Of a stretch of DNA of 64,000 bases, positions 14,901 to 25,512 are shown piece after piece. The notes below the pieces were generated by a model. It made no database searches. It saw nothing but the letters and a program-made list of their open reading frames with translations, and had not been told where the DNA came from. Made by a program: the position numbers and the translations under genes. Numbering within the stretch: position 1 is the first letter of the stretch; every line of letters starts with the position of its first letter. Source of the stretch: Brachionus manjavacas (taxonomy: Eukaryota; Rotifera; Eurotatoria; Ploima; Brachionidae); the NCBI GenBank assembly GCA_019054805.1, contig JAHQIY010000002.1, forward strand, positions 2,976,001 through 3,040,000, read 5' to 3'.

Positions 14901-16020
14901 TATACTTTTTGTATTCTCTGACAGACTCTTTAATCGAGTAAATATCTGTAAAAAGATATATTAAGCGATCAAAATTTAAATATTAAAAAATCTCTAAAAT
15001 TAATAGAAGTAAAAAATAATTTGAAAAAAATAAGAAATTAGTTTATATTTGGATAAAAATATTAACAATCGTATGACTTATGTAAACTTGTGTTTCTATC
15101 GTTTATACGTTGAATGTTATATTGAATTATAAAACACAAATTGATCTTTTTAAAATTTAATTGAATCGTTTCTAGATACTGATCAAAGCAATAAAAAAAG
15201 TTTGCCGTTTAGATAAAAAAAGTGGCCTGTTAAATACAAGCCATAGTTAAATGAACATTTTTTTGTTTAAAAGCTTTAAACAATTCAGACATTTTAATTT
15301 TTTCTTTAATTTACAATAATGATTTTCTACATAGATTGAAAAAAAATATATACAAATTCTTTTTTAACCCTTCGGCATTTTGTCGCGATTTACATAAAGT
15401 TTTTTAATCAATAATTGTAAAATAAATTTTTATTAAAATTTAAAGTAAATTAAAAGTAATTTGCCTACAGTTCATGAAGCGAATCACTAATGTATATCTC
15501 CACTAATATTTAAGAAGCCTAATTTTTTTTAAAAAATAATTTTTATTTAATCACTTTAGCCTAATTTTAAAAGTAAATTTTGAAAAAACTATTATTTTCT
15601 TAGCAATTGAGCAAATTTCTAATAATGCAATCGTTTATTTTTTTCCACAAGACTTAATCAAATGTTTCATTTTTTTGTTTCAACTAAAATGTAGTTTTTA
15701 CACACAAAAAGAATCAAAGTATACTAGAATAATCAGAAAAATGCTCATATCATTTCCAATTGATATTTACATTAACTAAAACTATTTTTTTAACTATTAA
15801 TAATAATAATAATAGGCTACGACAGGATTATAAAACTTTTTATTTTACAATTACAATTGGGGACTAAAAAAAGGCATATTGCCGTTCGGGAGAGTCCTAG
15901 GGGTATATATGTAAGTTTTTTTTTAATTAAAAAAAAATTTCAAATGAAAACTTATTATAGATTTCATATCATTTTATTCAATCTAAAACATTCAATTGAT
16001 AAAAATTACAAAACACAAGG
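11964..16020. other. long A+T-rich gene-poor stretch
   Basis: No gene-like frame on either strand except the short conserved coding fragment at 13680-13787, listed separately. The 71-codon minus-strand frame at 13407-13622 is low-complexity and I do not credit it. A slightly G+C-richer patch at 15815-15910 (with a TAA/ATA microsatellite and GCCGTTCGGGAGAG) may be a retroelement end. Confidence 0.55.
13680..13787 (+). repeat. dispersed coding-like repeat, copy 1 (NNCG...DAV...VSD.SR.SK)
   Basis: The plus frame reads NNCGVGDQFDAVSFVSD then QSRCSKRLKRK and a stop. A second copy at 36866-36940 reads NNCGKEDQIDAVTSVSD then RSRRSKKS in the corresponding frame. Several of the differences are silent third-position changes (GAT/GAC, GTG/GTA, TCA/TCG), so the ancestor was probably translated. 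I do not recognise the family; a transposon ORF is the likeliest source. Confidence 0.6.
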
Positions 16021-16026
16021 CTTGAG

Positions 16027-17430
16027 TTAGTTCTTCTCAGAGATTCCTTCTAATTTTTTGCTTCGATTAAACGATCCAACATTGATCTTTAATTTGACAT
16101 ACATTCCAAATTCAACTTCTTCAACAACACCAGCATTCAAATCATTAAGATTGTTTAGACCATCAAAATTCATTCTGTTAACTGAGCTAAACAAAAGATT
16201 GTTTCTGTTAGGGTTTCGTTTGGATTTTTTATGCTTGGACATTTTATACAATGCATACTCTGGCTTTGGTCGTGTTACACACATATCCTTAGCAAGCATT
16301 CGAATAACCATATCTTTGAAAAAAAAATAAAAAAAATAGCGGATTTAAAAAAAAATACCATCATCCTCTCCACCCCAATACCAAAATTCATTCGAAAATC
16401 CATTTATTTTTTCAAAAGATTCGGGCTTTATGCACAGAACTCCGCCAATTAGTAGTTCATATAAATTCTTGCCATACTCCGTATCTGATTCGGATCTGAT
16501 CGAACCAGACAAGTGTCTCGGATGTTCGCCACATTCGTAAACATTATAATCAGATTCTGGAACCAAATCCACATCCTGCAATATCAAACAGCTTAAGTCA
16601 TTATATCTTTTCTTCAAAAAGTCATAGGCAAAGTTGTATAAGCGGCCTTTATTGAACGGATCTTGTGTATTAATTTGTTCGGCAACAACTATTTTGTAAT
16701 TTAGAAATTGCCTCTGCAGATAAGGATGCAAATTGTGCAACATGTCTACCAAATTTTGTTCTCTATTCATAAATGGAATGATGATTACTGTCAAATTTTG
16801 TTTGTATTGAAGAAATTTTTGAATTTCATTTTTTTTATTTTTGAATAACTTTAAAACCTTTAAGCTTATTTGGGGCAAGTTATCCGATTGGAATATTTGA
16901 AGAGATTCGTTTAGGTAATAAAACAACTCTTGGATGCAAAATGGTGGACGAATGTGTCTCAAAGTGCTCAAATTTGATTGTGTCAAATTTAGAAAAAAGG
17001 ATGAATATTTACTCGAACCATGAACTGATTTTGATTTAAACGATTCTTTAAAATGTCCTGTTTTGCATAGTTTAAATTGAGAAAAATTGTTTTCCAATTC
17101 CAAATTGTGAAAAAAAGTGTTAAAAGTGGATTCTTTTTGGTAAAAATATTTGAATAGACTGTATTTTGCGGCCGGATCAAATATATTGTCACCGGTACAA
17201 GAAATTTGGTAACGAGAGATGTTTTGATACAAAAGAGCTGATGTTAGCAAATCTTGTCTCAGATATTTGATCAAAGAAATAGTTGTTTTCAAGCTTACAA
17301 TACAGATAAACAAAAATACAATTTTTTTGAACACATTAAGACTTTTGAAACGACGACTTAACTTTTTGAAATAATAAAAAAAATTAAATTCAACTAGAAA
17401 AATTAAAGAGTTTTTAAATTTTTCCGTCAT
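16027..17430 (-). CDS. beta-1,4-galactosyltransferase family (GT7) glycosyltransferase
   Basis: Exons 17430-16359 and 16313-16027 (45 bp intron, phase 1) encode about 452 residues. A type II Golgi enzyme is expected, transferring a sugar (Gal or GalNAc) from UDP-sugar to a terminal N-acetylglucosamine-type acceptor. A short basic tail leads to a membrane anchor (about residues 34-55, KKIVFLFICIVSLKTTISLI), then a variable stem. The catalytic domain has VIIIPFMNREQNL, the nucleotide-binding LQDVDLVP (DVD metal site), and GFSNEFWYWGGEDDD, where the splice junction completes the third Asp. The tail MVIRMLAKDMCVTRP matches the family after GGEDDD. Without splicing the frame would end in FF just after GEDDG. 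The coding sequence is A+T-rich like its surroundings. Exact acceptor and donor specificity cannot be read from this. Confidence 0.92.
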
Positions 17431-18925
17431 TTGGTCTTAGAGAGGCATGCAGAAGAACACTTAAAAACACAAAAATTTGAAATAAAATTTTTTTGAATTT
17501 AACTTGATTATTTAACAACTTAGTTACACAAAAAATGCAATTGGCATTAAACTAAATCTTTGGAGAAAGAACAGCCTTCGATAGAAACCGTATACTTTGC
17601 ATTAATTACCAAGTTTGAGGGGGAATTCGCTTTGTGTCAATTAATTGCTCGTGAGTCAATTTTAGGACAGGCAATTTAATTTCGTTTTTTTTAATAGATT
17701 TTTAGTATTAAAAAATAATTTCTTCTTTATCAAAAAATTTTATTAAAAATATAAAATATAATTATTTTATAAATTGATTAAAAAATAAAATGATATAATG
17801 AGATGAATTTCTGAATATTTAAAAATCTCTTCAGTCAAAAATAAATTACAAATTATTTCTGGATTAATAAGCGCATATTTTTCTATTCGATTGTTTTCAT
17901 TAGCAAATTTATTTCACGAAAATTATTAATTAACTTTGTTGATTGAACGATTGGCATCTTCTTCTCTATGATGCTGATTATTTCGACAAAATTTTGGTAG
18001 CAAGCGCGACATTTACTTTGTCTAAAAAAAGTGTCAAAATTTATAAAAAAGTTAGCAAAACCTTTTTTTTTTGTTTTTTTAATACCTATTTAAAGTTTAA
18101 AAAAATCTTTAAAATGAAGTGAATAAAATTTTAAAATTTTTACGAGAACCATTAATTTAAATTTTAAAATTTTGTAAATATTAATTTCAAAAAAAATTGA
18201 ATTCAAGCATTCTATTCTTAGAACTTCAGAACGTTCTTTTATTCAAATTAAATTTTTAAACAATGTAGCATTTATATTAAACCAGTAGCACACCCAAACT
18301 AAGTGTCTTCTACTCCATGTATTAAAATTTTAGGTCTTGAAAAATCATGTATCATGAGACAGTGTATTAATTATCAAATTTTATTACCTCAAAGTAAGAT
18401 TTTACAGTCAAACTGCCTGATCTTAATTTTTTTGTTAAATGAAAGATATTAAAACTTGTACCGTAAATCCTAGTAAGTTACGCCGGGGTTCTGGTGTATA
18501 ATAATAATAATATAAGTTACAACAAGCTAGCAAGCTAGACTTGCCAAGATGGGAAACAGTAGGATCCCATCAATGGTAACTATGTCTACTAGTCATAAAT
18601 GAAGTAAAAACTCCGTAATAACCCTATTTTTTTCTATTGTATTTTCAATTTAACCTTTGAGTTTATATAGAAAATCTAAAGAAACCTTTTATTTATCAAA
18701 TATTTCCACCATATTTTATTTTACGTTTTTGTTTATAATTTCTGATTTTTTTTTTCAATTCTTTGAAAAATTTGAGAAATCAAAATAAGCCCAGTCTAAA
18801 ACTACCGTTATCGGTTTTGAGTAGTTCTCTGAGTTTAAAAATACAAGTATTGTCTTTAATAAAGTGTAATAACTTTGGCAAACATGAATTTTCAAAGATA
18901 AACTTTCAAAATTAACTAAGTTGTC
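17431..18925. other. intergenic DNA, no gene seen
   Basis: This is the upstream flank of the galactosyltransferase. At 18215-18290 a segment (ATTCT.AGAACTTCAGAAC, then ATT.TAAACC.GT) resembles 62525-62610, so it is a fragment of an uncharacterised dispersed repeat. At 18478-18600 a G+C-richer patch with an (ATA)n run looks like a retroelement tail. No ORF is credible. Confidence 0.5.
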
Positions 18926-18930
18926 ATAAA

Positions 18931-18985
18931 TAACGTAATTAACTAAGTGACATGTCTTTAAAACATTTTTAGTGACATGTCATCA
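18931..18985. repeat. solo MITE end (TAACGTAATT...GTGACATGT)
   Basis: The motif TAACGTAAT..., an A+T segment, then GTGACATGT also occurs at 20863, 21021, inverted at 21140, and at 42173. It is a terminal fragment of one MITE family, directly before the LINE ORF. Confidence 0.55.
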
Positions 18986-19008
18986 GTGAATTAAGTCATC
19001 TTTTAAAC

Positions 19009-20130
19009 ATGAGTTTGGAACAAGGTAATGTCCCTAAAACCTGGAAAATAGCTTGTATAACTATGATCCCAAAGAAATCTCCTCCCACTGAGGAGCCTTC
19101 TGACTATCGTCCTATTAGTATGACAAGTTGCCTTGGTAAGTTACTTGAACGTATTATTTATACAAGAATATACCATTTTATTAAAGTAAACGGACATTTG
19201 AGTGACCAATACTTAATTAAAGCAGGAGTTCCACAAGGATCAGTAATTAGTCCGCTTCTTTTCAGCATTTTCATTAATGACATACCTAAAAGAAACAAGA
19301 CCAATAGCCAATACTCTCTTCTTTTTGCAGATGACTTAGCTACCTTTTTTATTTTTAAAAAGAAAGGAAATCTCGAGAGTTTAATTAATAAGTACTTAAA
19401 AGAAATTGAAAAATGGCTTTTCAAATGGAAAATGAAAATGTCTGTTGAAAAGTCATGCTACACGATCTTTGAAAAAAACTCTAGAAAAAAAACTAATCTT
19501 GACCTAAAATTAAATGAAAACAGTTTAAATCTAAAAGAAAAATTTAAGTTCTTAGGAATTACATTAGACTCAAAACTTACATTTAGTTTAATGGTGGATG
19601 AGATAAAAGAGCGCTGTAACTCAAGACTAATTTTTTTTTAAATATCTATCGAATAAATAATGGGGCCTTAAACCCAAAACATTAGGGAATCTATACAAAT
19701 CCTTAATAGGATCAATTCTCACAGAAACCAACATTAAAAAAATACAAGTGATTCAAAATTCAGCAGTTAGATCCATCTTGAAACTAAAATATGATACTCC
19801 CTCCAACATAATGCATCATGAGGCATATAATAAACTTAAACTACTAACAGTCTCAAATCGAATTTTTGAGTTGAGTGAGAGATATGTTAGGGCAGGACTG
19901 AGTCATTCTATTCCATTGGTTGTCAGACTTGTGGGGGAATACAAAGAAGGTTTCGAAGCAAGATATATTTAATACCCAACTCCATTGTGTAATTGCTACC
20001 TTACTATTTTTTCTTTTTTCCCTGAAAAATCAGTCATTTAAAAATATGTATCCTGTTATTCTCTATATCAATATATCTAATTTTAATTTTCTTCTATTTT
20101 AACTTATTTTATTTTATTTTTACAGATATA
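19009..20130 (+). mobile_element. LINE (non-LTR retrotransposon) with internally deleted reverse transcriptase
   Basis: The frame 19009-19641 reads IACITMIPKKSPP and DYRPISMTSCLGKLLERI, the start of the RT domain. It jumps at SDQYLIKAGVPQGSVISP straight to the VPQGS motif, then FADDLATFF and the thumb. The stretch between, which carries the first catalytic Asp and the GFR block, is missing. The frame continues after a break at 19745 (IQNSAVRSILKLKYDT...) and ends at 19972. An A+T-rich 3' UTR and an (AAATA)n tail end near 20145. The copy cannot encode an active RT but is the best preserved of its family here. Confidence 0.9.
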
Positions 20131-20146
20131 CAAATAAATAAATAAA

Positions 20147-20667
20147 AGATAGGTAAGCACGGCTTTATAATTGCGAGTAACGAGGCGTTAACTTTCAGCT
20201 TTAATGTTATGTTTTATTTGCATGTTTATTATTTGCGAGGAACGAGCGGTACGTGACGAGCATATTAAGCATAGACACAGGTGAATAAAAAACAAATACT
20301 AAATAGTTATTAAAAAAATTCTGGACGTAAATCGTCAATAGAGTAATTAATACACTTTAATTGATAAATTACATGTTATTTTTTGCTTTTTCTAAACAAT
20401 AAGTTATAATAAACATGCAAATTAAACATAACATTAAAGTTGAAAGTTAACGCCTCGTTACTCGCAATTAAAAAGTCATGCTTCCCTATCTTAATTTATT
20501 AGTTTCGAAAAAGTAAAAAATAACATGTAATTTATCAATTAATGTGTATACTCTATTGACGATTTACGTCCAGAATTCTTTTAATAACTATTCAGTATTT
20601 GTTTTTATTCACGTGTGTCTATGCTTAATATGCTCGTCACGCACCGCTCGTTCCTCGCAAATAATAA
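20147..20667. repeat. A-B-A'-B' foldback of a 256-bp unit
   Basis: Block A (20147-20232) and block B (20227-20397) are each followed later by their own reverse complement: A' at 20407-20492 and B' at 20499-20667. Identity looks above 90 per cent. Landmarks are GCGAGTAACGAGGCGTTAAC in A and TTTGCGAGGAACGAGCGGT in B. The order is A-B-A'-B', not the A-B-B'-A' of an ordinary palindrome. No ORF. It directly follows the LINE tail and lies 3' of katanin p80. Confidence 0.85.
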
Positions 20668-20795
20668 ATTTTCTCTTTTAACTGAGTTATCGATTCATTA
20701 GTTCCACTTCCTCTTTTAGTGAAAGGAAATACCAAGTTCTGTTCCAACCTACCAGGATCGATTAGTTTTTCCAAATTATATTTTTAATAAAATAA
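20668..20795 (-). other. unexplained short open frame downstream of katanin p80
   Basis: On the minus strand about 45 codons are open (NLEKLIDPGRLEQNLVFPFT, then KRGSGTNESITQLKEKI), more complex than random A+T DNA, running into block B'. There is no start codon and no credible acceptor in phase. I considered it as a lost katanin C-terminal exon, but it lacks the conserved Cys residues and the match is weak. Confidence 0.25.
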
Positions 20796-20862
20796 AAATA
20801 ATAAATAAATTCATTAACGACTCTCTCAAATTAGAATTCATATTCAGTTTTTTAATCATAAT

Positions 20863-21140
20863 CGTAATCATCCGAATTGAGTGATATGTCTTTAATATAG
20901 AGTACTCTACTGTGACATGTAGTGACATGTAATAAAAAGTGAACACATTTTAAAACTTTTAACAATTGTTATATAAAAAAGCTTATTCTCTAAAAATTCT
21001 TTAAAAAATTTAAATTGAATTAACGTAATCATCCGAATTGAGTAACATGTCTTTAAAATAGAGTACTCTATTTTAGCGACACTCTGTTATAACATGTAAA
21101 TGATTCTATAGTAACATGCCACTAAATTCGAATAATTACG
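20863..21140. mobile_element. MITE pair with CGTAATCATCCGAATTGAGT ends
   Basis: The end motif occurs directly at 20863 and 21021 and inverted (CGAATAATTACG) ending at 21140. The interior shares GTGACATGTAA, AACAATTGTTA and GAGTACTCTA with the copy at 42173-42470 in opposite orientation. No coding capacity. Confidence 0.65.
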
Positions 21141-21276
21141 CTGTAATTAATTATTTACGTTTACGAATAATTACTAAATATTATTATTTACGAATAATTA
21201 CGTTGAAATTAATTATTTACTTCAATTTATCTATTTTAATTTTCTTATTTTTTTATTTTTTTCCTTTTAATCTCAA

Positions 21277-24200
21277 TTAGCTAAAGCAAAACAGATAAAC
21301 AAATTTATAAATAAAATAAATACGTAAATTATTTGCATCAACTATTCACAATTAAAAATTCTACTACATATTTGTTAGGTGGTAAAACTTTTTCTTAATA
21401 AATTAAAAAAATAGTTACCTTTCCTCTCTTGATATATCGACACCCACACCCACGTTAGCCACACTCATTAAATTCGACTTAATCAATTTACCAAAATTTT
21501 TAAATACTAATTTACAACTCTCAGATCCGATAAGCATGTGCCTTTAAAAAATTCAAAAAATTAACTATCAAAAACAAATAATAAACAATTTACTCTTCAA
21601 ATCTGGAATCAATTAGGTTTCGAATTGAAGGTAAGAGTATGGTACAAATATCAAGATTCCATAAACTATTTAATGAGTTTATTTCATTTAAAATATCAGC
21701 CATTATTTTTACATCGTTTAAATTAACAGCATGGTCCAAAGCTGGTTTTATATTTCCCGAATTCCACATTACACAGATCGACTGCAACTTTCTACTCCTC
21801 ATTTTCATTTCTTTCATGAAATTTTCATGTCCCAATTCGATATCAACAGCAAGATTTTCATTTTCATCAATGGTTTTATCAGCATGCAAACTTTTTTTTG
21901 GTTCTATGTTCATTTTATCTCTGACTTCCTCGGAAAATTTTACTTCTTCTCTCTTAATCTGATCGTCTTGCTTTTCTTTCACGTTCATTTTAACTGTTTG
22001 CACTGGCTCTTCTTTAATCGATTGCCGATTAGATGGACCATTAGCTGGACCATTAGCTGGACCATTAGCTGGACCATTAGCTTCATTGAACAAATTTTGC
22101 TTTATATTATCTGAATTAAAATTGGGAGAAAGTGGAACAGATGTCTGTCTGGAATTTGGAGCAGGTTGAACAGCAGGTTGAGATTGTGGTTGGGTCGGTG
22201 GTTGATTAGTTCTGATATCCAAAAAAAAATTTTGTTTTTCTCCCGGTGAATTCTCTTTGGTTATGCGGTTGAGTGTCGAACGCTTTGGCTCAAAATGGCT
22301 CGCGTTTGGTCCATTTGTATCATTCGAGGCTGCAATCTCTATTGTTAAAATTTATTTAATTTATTTTTAATTAACAACAATATAAAATATTTATTTTAAT
22401 CAAATAAAGATAAAAATTTTTTGCTTTTAAAAATAGTAATATTTTTTAAAATAAATTTAACTGTTCCCTTTATATAACCTCACAAAAAAAATAAGTTGTT
22501 TTCTTTAAAAAAATTTTGACTTACAATGTAAAATATATAACTTTAGATATTGTAATAACAAAAAACTAAAAACTAAAAACTAAAAATTCGAAGTCTAATT
22601 TAATTGAGTACCATAGAGGCCACATCTAATACGATCTTCAACTGTAGTTTTACGAAAATTGTTTGTCATATAGAAATAAAGTTGCAGTTATATTTTCGAA
22701 TTAAATTAAATAAAAATTAAAAAAAAATCTTAACTTTTCAAATATTTTCAAATGTTTTATTAATAATAAAATTGTAATGTTTCGAAAAATTTCAGCAGAG
22801 TCGCTAAAAGAATTATTTTTCATAAAATTGTTTTTGGCAGAAAATTTCAAATTTTGAAGACTATCATTTAAAAACTCATTTATCATTGTTTATTTTTATT
22901 CAAGTTACTAAAAAGTGAAGTTTTATTTTGTTTTATAGTTTAAATTTTTTTCTCTATTGAAAATTATTTTATCTTGCTTAAAAAAATGCTTTTATTCAAC
23001 GAAAAATAAAATATTTAGACCTATGTGGATGAAGGTTATAAGGCTACATCATATCCATAAATAAAAATTCATTTCTTATAGTTTATGGCATCATAAATTT
23101 TTCTGAAATAGGTTTAATAAATTTGGTTTCTAAGCGGCAGATCGTAAAAAGTTGTTTTTGGTGCGAGTATCTCTAACTTAATAAGTGTTACTAGCGGCGT
23201 TCCTCAAGGGTCAGTTCTTGGACCTATCCTAATCCTGTTCATTATCTATATTGGCAACACACATCAAAAATTTCTGTAAAATTTAAACTGCTGATTGCAA
23301 AATTATATTAGTGATATACAATAATGACATTAAAGATAGATCTGGACAACGAAGAAACTTGATCTAAAAAGTGGATGATGCAGCTAAACTACGACAAGTG
23401 TAAAATTATGCGTTTTGAAAAATAAACGGTTTTGTGAAGTTTAGTACAAAAGAACAGAACAAAGTATAAAAAAAATAAAAAACTTTTTATCTAAAAGTTT
23501 AAAATAAATTCTGTAAATGCAGCATGGTGGAACATTCAAAGTTGCATTAACTTTAAAAGTCTGCTGTGCAGAGTCTGCAAAATGCACCAAGCTCGATTAT
23601 ATTGAAATTGAATTGCTGCATAACTCTGCAAATTTAGCAGGTTTTGATATTTGATGCAACTTTGAATGTTGCACTATAATGAATTTACAGAACTAAGTTT
23701 AAACCTTTAGAAAACAAGTCATTCAATTTTTTTACATTTTTTTCTGTTCTTTTTTTCATTTTGTACTGAATTTCACAAAACCAAAATAAACCAAAGAAGA
23801 AACGACTTTAAACAAAGAGACTTGACTTCGGGAGAAGACCATTTGTTGATCAAAACCGACTAAAACCTACTACTAAATTTTTTCAAAAGATTTAGTCAAT
23901 TTAATTTTCCGAAAATTTTTTAAAATGTGCAATAAATAATTAAATTTTTTTGTTAATTTCAAAAATTTATAATTGATTAAACATTTTATGTTTTTAAAAA
24001 AAATTGTAATTACGTCTCATAATTTCCCGCTTAGGTTTGAATATACGATTGTATTCTTCTGGATTAAAAATATCTGCCTTGAAATTATCAACTTCATTTG
24101 TTGGAACATAATCTTCTTGTGGTTGTTCTGAGGCTCTTTAAATAAAATTCAAGAAAATCATACTTTAAAATGATCTTACATACTCAAATTTATCATAGTG

Positions 24201-25512
24201 TCGAAAACTTTTTCTGTGATTGTTTGCACCACTCGCCGGTTTGTTGACTATATTTGGCAAAAATTGATACCGGTCTTCGCTTTGTGGCGGTGATCCTATA
24301 GGAGCTACTTGTAAAAGATCGACTGCATAGAAACTAACCATATTATTTGTAAACGATGAAGCTATCTTTTAACAAAATTTAAAACTAACTTCTCATGAAA
24401 TAGTATTTATAAAAATATCTTACCAATTTATTGGAACTAATGCACATGTCACTGACATTTTTCCATTGACAATACACAGAATCATGTACCTCGCTCGGCT
24501 CCCATGAAACTGATTGAAGATTATCATGCGATGCCGAGAACAAACAGCGACCATTTGTCTCAAATTTAACTATTTTGACCGAACTCAACAAAATTGGACT
24601 TGTGGATACATTTTCCATTTTTTCAAGATCCCAAAATTTGACAGTCCGATCAGTCGAACCAGTCGCTAGTAAAAACTCATTCGGATGAAATTCTAAACTA
24701 TTAACAGCACATTGATGGCCCTTGAGATCTACCAGCAAACGGCCCGCTTTCAAATCCCAAATTTTAACTAAAGAATCATCTGAGGCTGATGCGATCCATT
24801 TGCTATCCGGACTAAATCTCAACGCGTTTATACAATTAGTATGTCCCTTATAAGTAAATATGCAGCCTTTTTTTCTTAGGTCCCAAAGCTTATTTTAAAT
24901 TGAATTAAATAAAATATTTAGAAAAATTAAATTTTTATTTTTTTACTCTGATTTGAGAGTCGATTGAACCAGATGCTATATAGTCGGCGTAATTGTGGTA
25001 TTCAAGACACGTAACACTTGTCTTGTGACCAACTAAATTGCAAATTTCTAAACAAAAAAATTTATTTAATATAAAATAAATTTAGTTTCAAAATTATACG
25101 CTTATTGCATTCCAAATCCCAGACTTTGACAGACCCGGACGCCGAGCCCGATACTATCTTATCTTCATTAGATGAAAATGATATACTATGAATTGAAGAT
25201 GTATGACCATTAAGGCTCTTAAAAAAATGGTATTGATTTTTTTTTGGTAAATTAATTTAGTTCGACTTGCCATGATGCATGCTGATTTGTTCAGGGTCCA
25301 AATATTGACTTTTTTGTCATCGCCGCCTGTAGCAGCTAGACAACTTGACTTGTGACCGAGTGTGCATGCTGTAACAGCAGAACCATGAGCAATAAATTCG
25401 TCTAAAATATTAATTAGAAAATGATTGCCGAACAAACGGTACTTGATTTACTTAGTTTGATCGAGCGTTTGTTCGGTTGGCCAACGGAAGCATTGTTTGA
25501 GTTCATAGTCAT
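21277..25512 (-). CDS. KATNB1: katanin p80 (WD40) regulatory subunit B1
   Basis: Exons: 25512-25452, 25401-25271, 25217-25100, 25047-24947, 24888-24424, 24365-24184, 24135-24014, 22338-21594, 21541-21419, with a possible terminal codon and stop at 21280-21277. Phases agree at every join (about 683 residues). Katanin p80 targets the p60 AAA severing ATPase to centrosomes and microtubules. The N-terminal WD40 propeller (ATGGDDKKVNIW, SASGSVKVWDLE, ASDDSLVKIWDL, GSTDRTVKFWDLEK) is followed by a FNPEEYNRIFKPK motif and a disordered linker with four ANGP repeats. The con80 domain that binds p60 has ICVMWNSGNIKPALDHAV and SLWNLDICTILLPSI, then GVGVDISREER. Intron 2 uses a GC donor (ATG|GCAAGT). Vertebrate proteins continue about 40 residues past SREER; here the only in-phase acceptor found gives Ser-stop, so the C-terminus is lost, shortened or outside my model. 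MITEs, a foldback and a LINE crowd the 3' side. Confidence 0.93.
22701..22886 (-). CDS. small open frame inside katanin intron 7, uncertain
   Basis: A 61-codon ATG frame (INEFLNDSLQNLKFSAKNNF, then SDSAEIFRNITILLLIKHLK) on the same strand as katanin p80. A second mini-frame lies just downstream at about 22605-22675 (MTNNFRKTTVEDRIRCGLYG). They could be two exons of a nested gene or an alternative exon, but no in-phase splice joins them. I do not recognise either and A+T bias could explain the first. Confidence 0.2.
   Translation of the reverse strand: MINEFLNDSLQNLKFSAKNNFMKNNSFSDSAEIFRNITILLLIKHLKIFEKLRFFFNFYLI
23128..23427 (+). mobile_element. LINE RT fragment (family 2), 5' half split by a MITE
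   Basis: The plus frame reads LISVTSGVPQGSVLGPILIL, RT motif B, and later WMMQLNYDKCKIMRF, the thumb motif (N..KC..M.F). The FADD region between is degraded. The sequence resumes after the inserted element at 23783 (KEETTLN-like) to about 23870. Orientation is opposite to the host gene. Confidence 0.8.
23428..23782. mobile_element. Mutator-like MITE with long inverted repeats and a 9-bp target duplication
   Basis: Inverted arms of roughly 120 bp begin GGTTTTGTGAA.TT.AGTACA and diverge toward the centre (CATTCAAAGTTGCAT is shared near the inner ends). Both sides are flanked by the identical 9-mer AAAATAAAC (23419-23427 and 23783-23791). A 9-bp duplication with long inverted repeats is the signature of Mutator-like elements. 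It splits a LINE within katanin intron 7. No ORF. Confidence 0.8.

Noticed and set aside
18205..18245. GAAC/TTC-rich palindromic stretch as a heat-shock element
   Set aside because: Spacing of the GAA and TTC units does not follow the 5-bp rule except for one pair, and the sequence is part of a dispersed repeat.
20668..20795. Minus-strand open stretch as the missing katanin C-terminal exon
   Set aside because: No in-phase acceptor, no conserved Cys residues and only vague similarity at its end.
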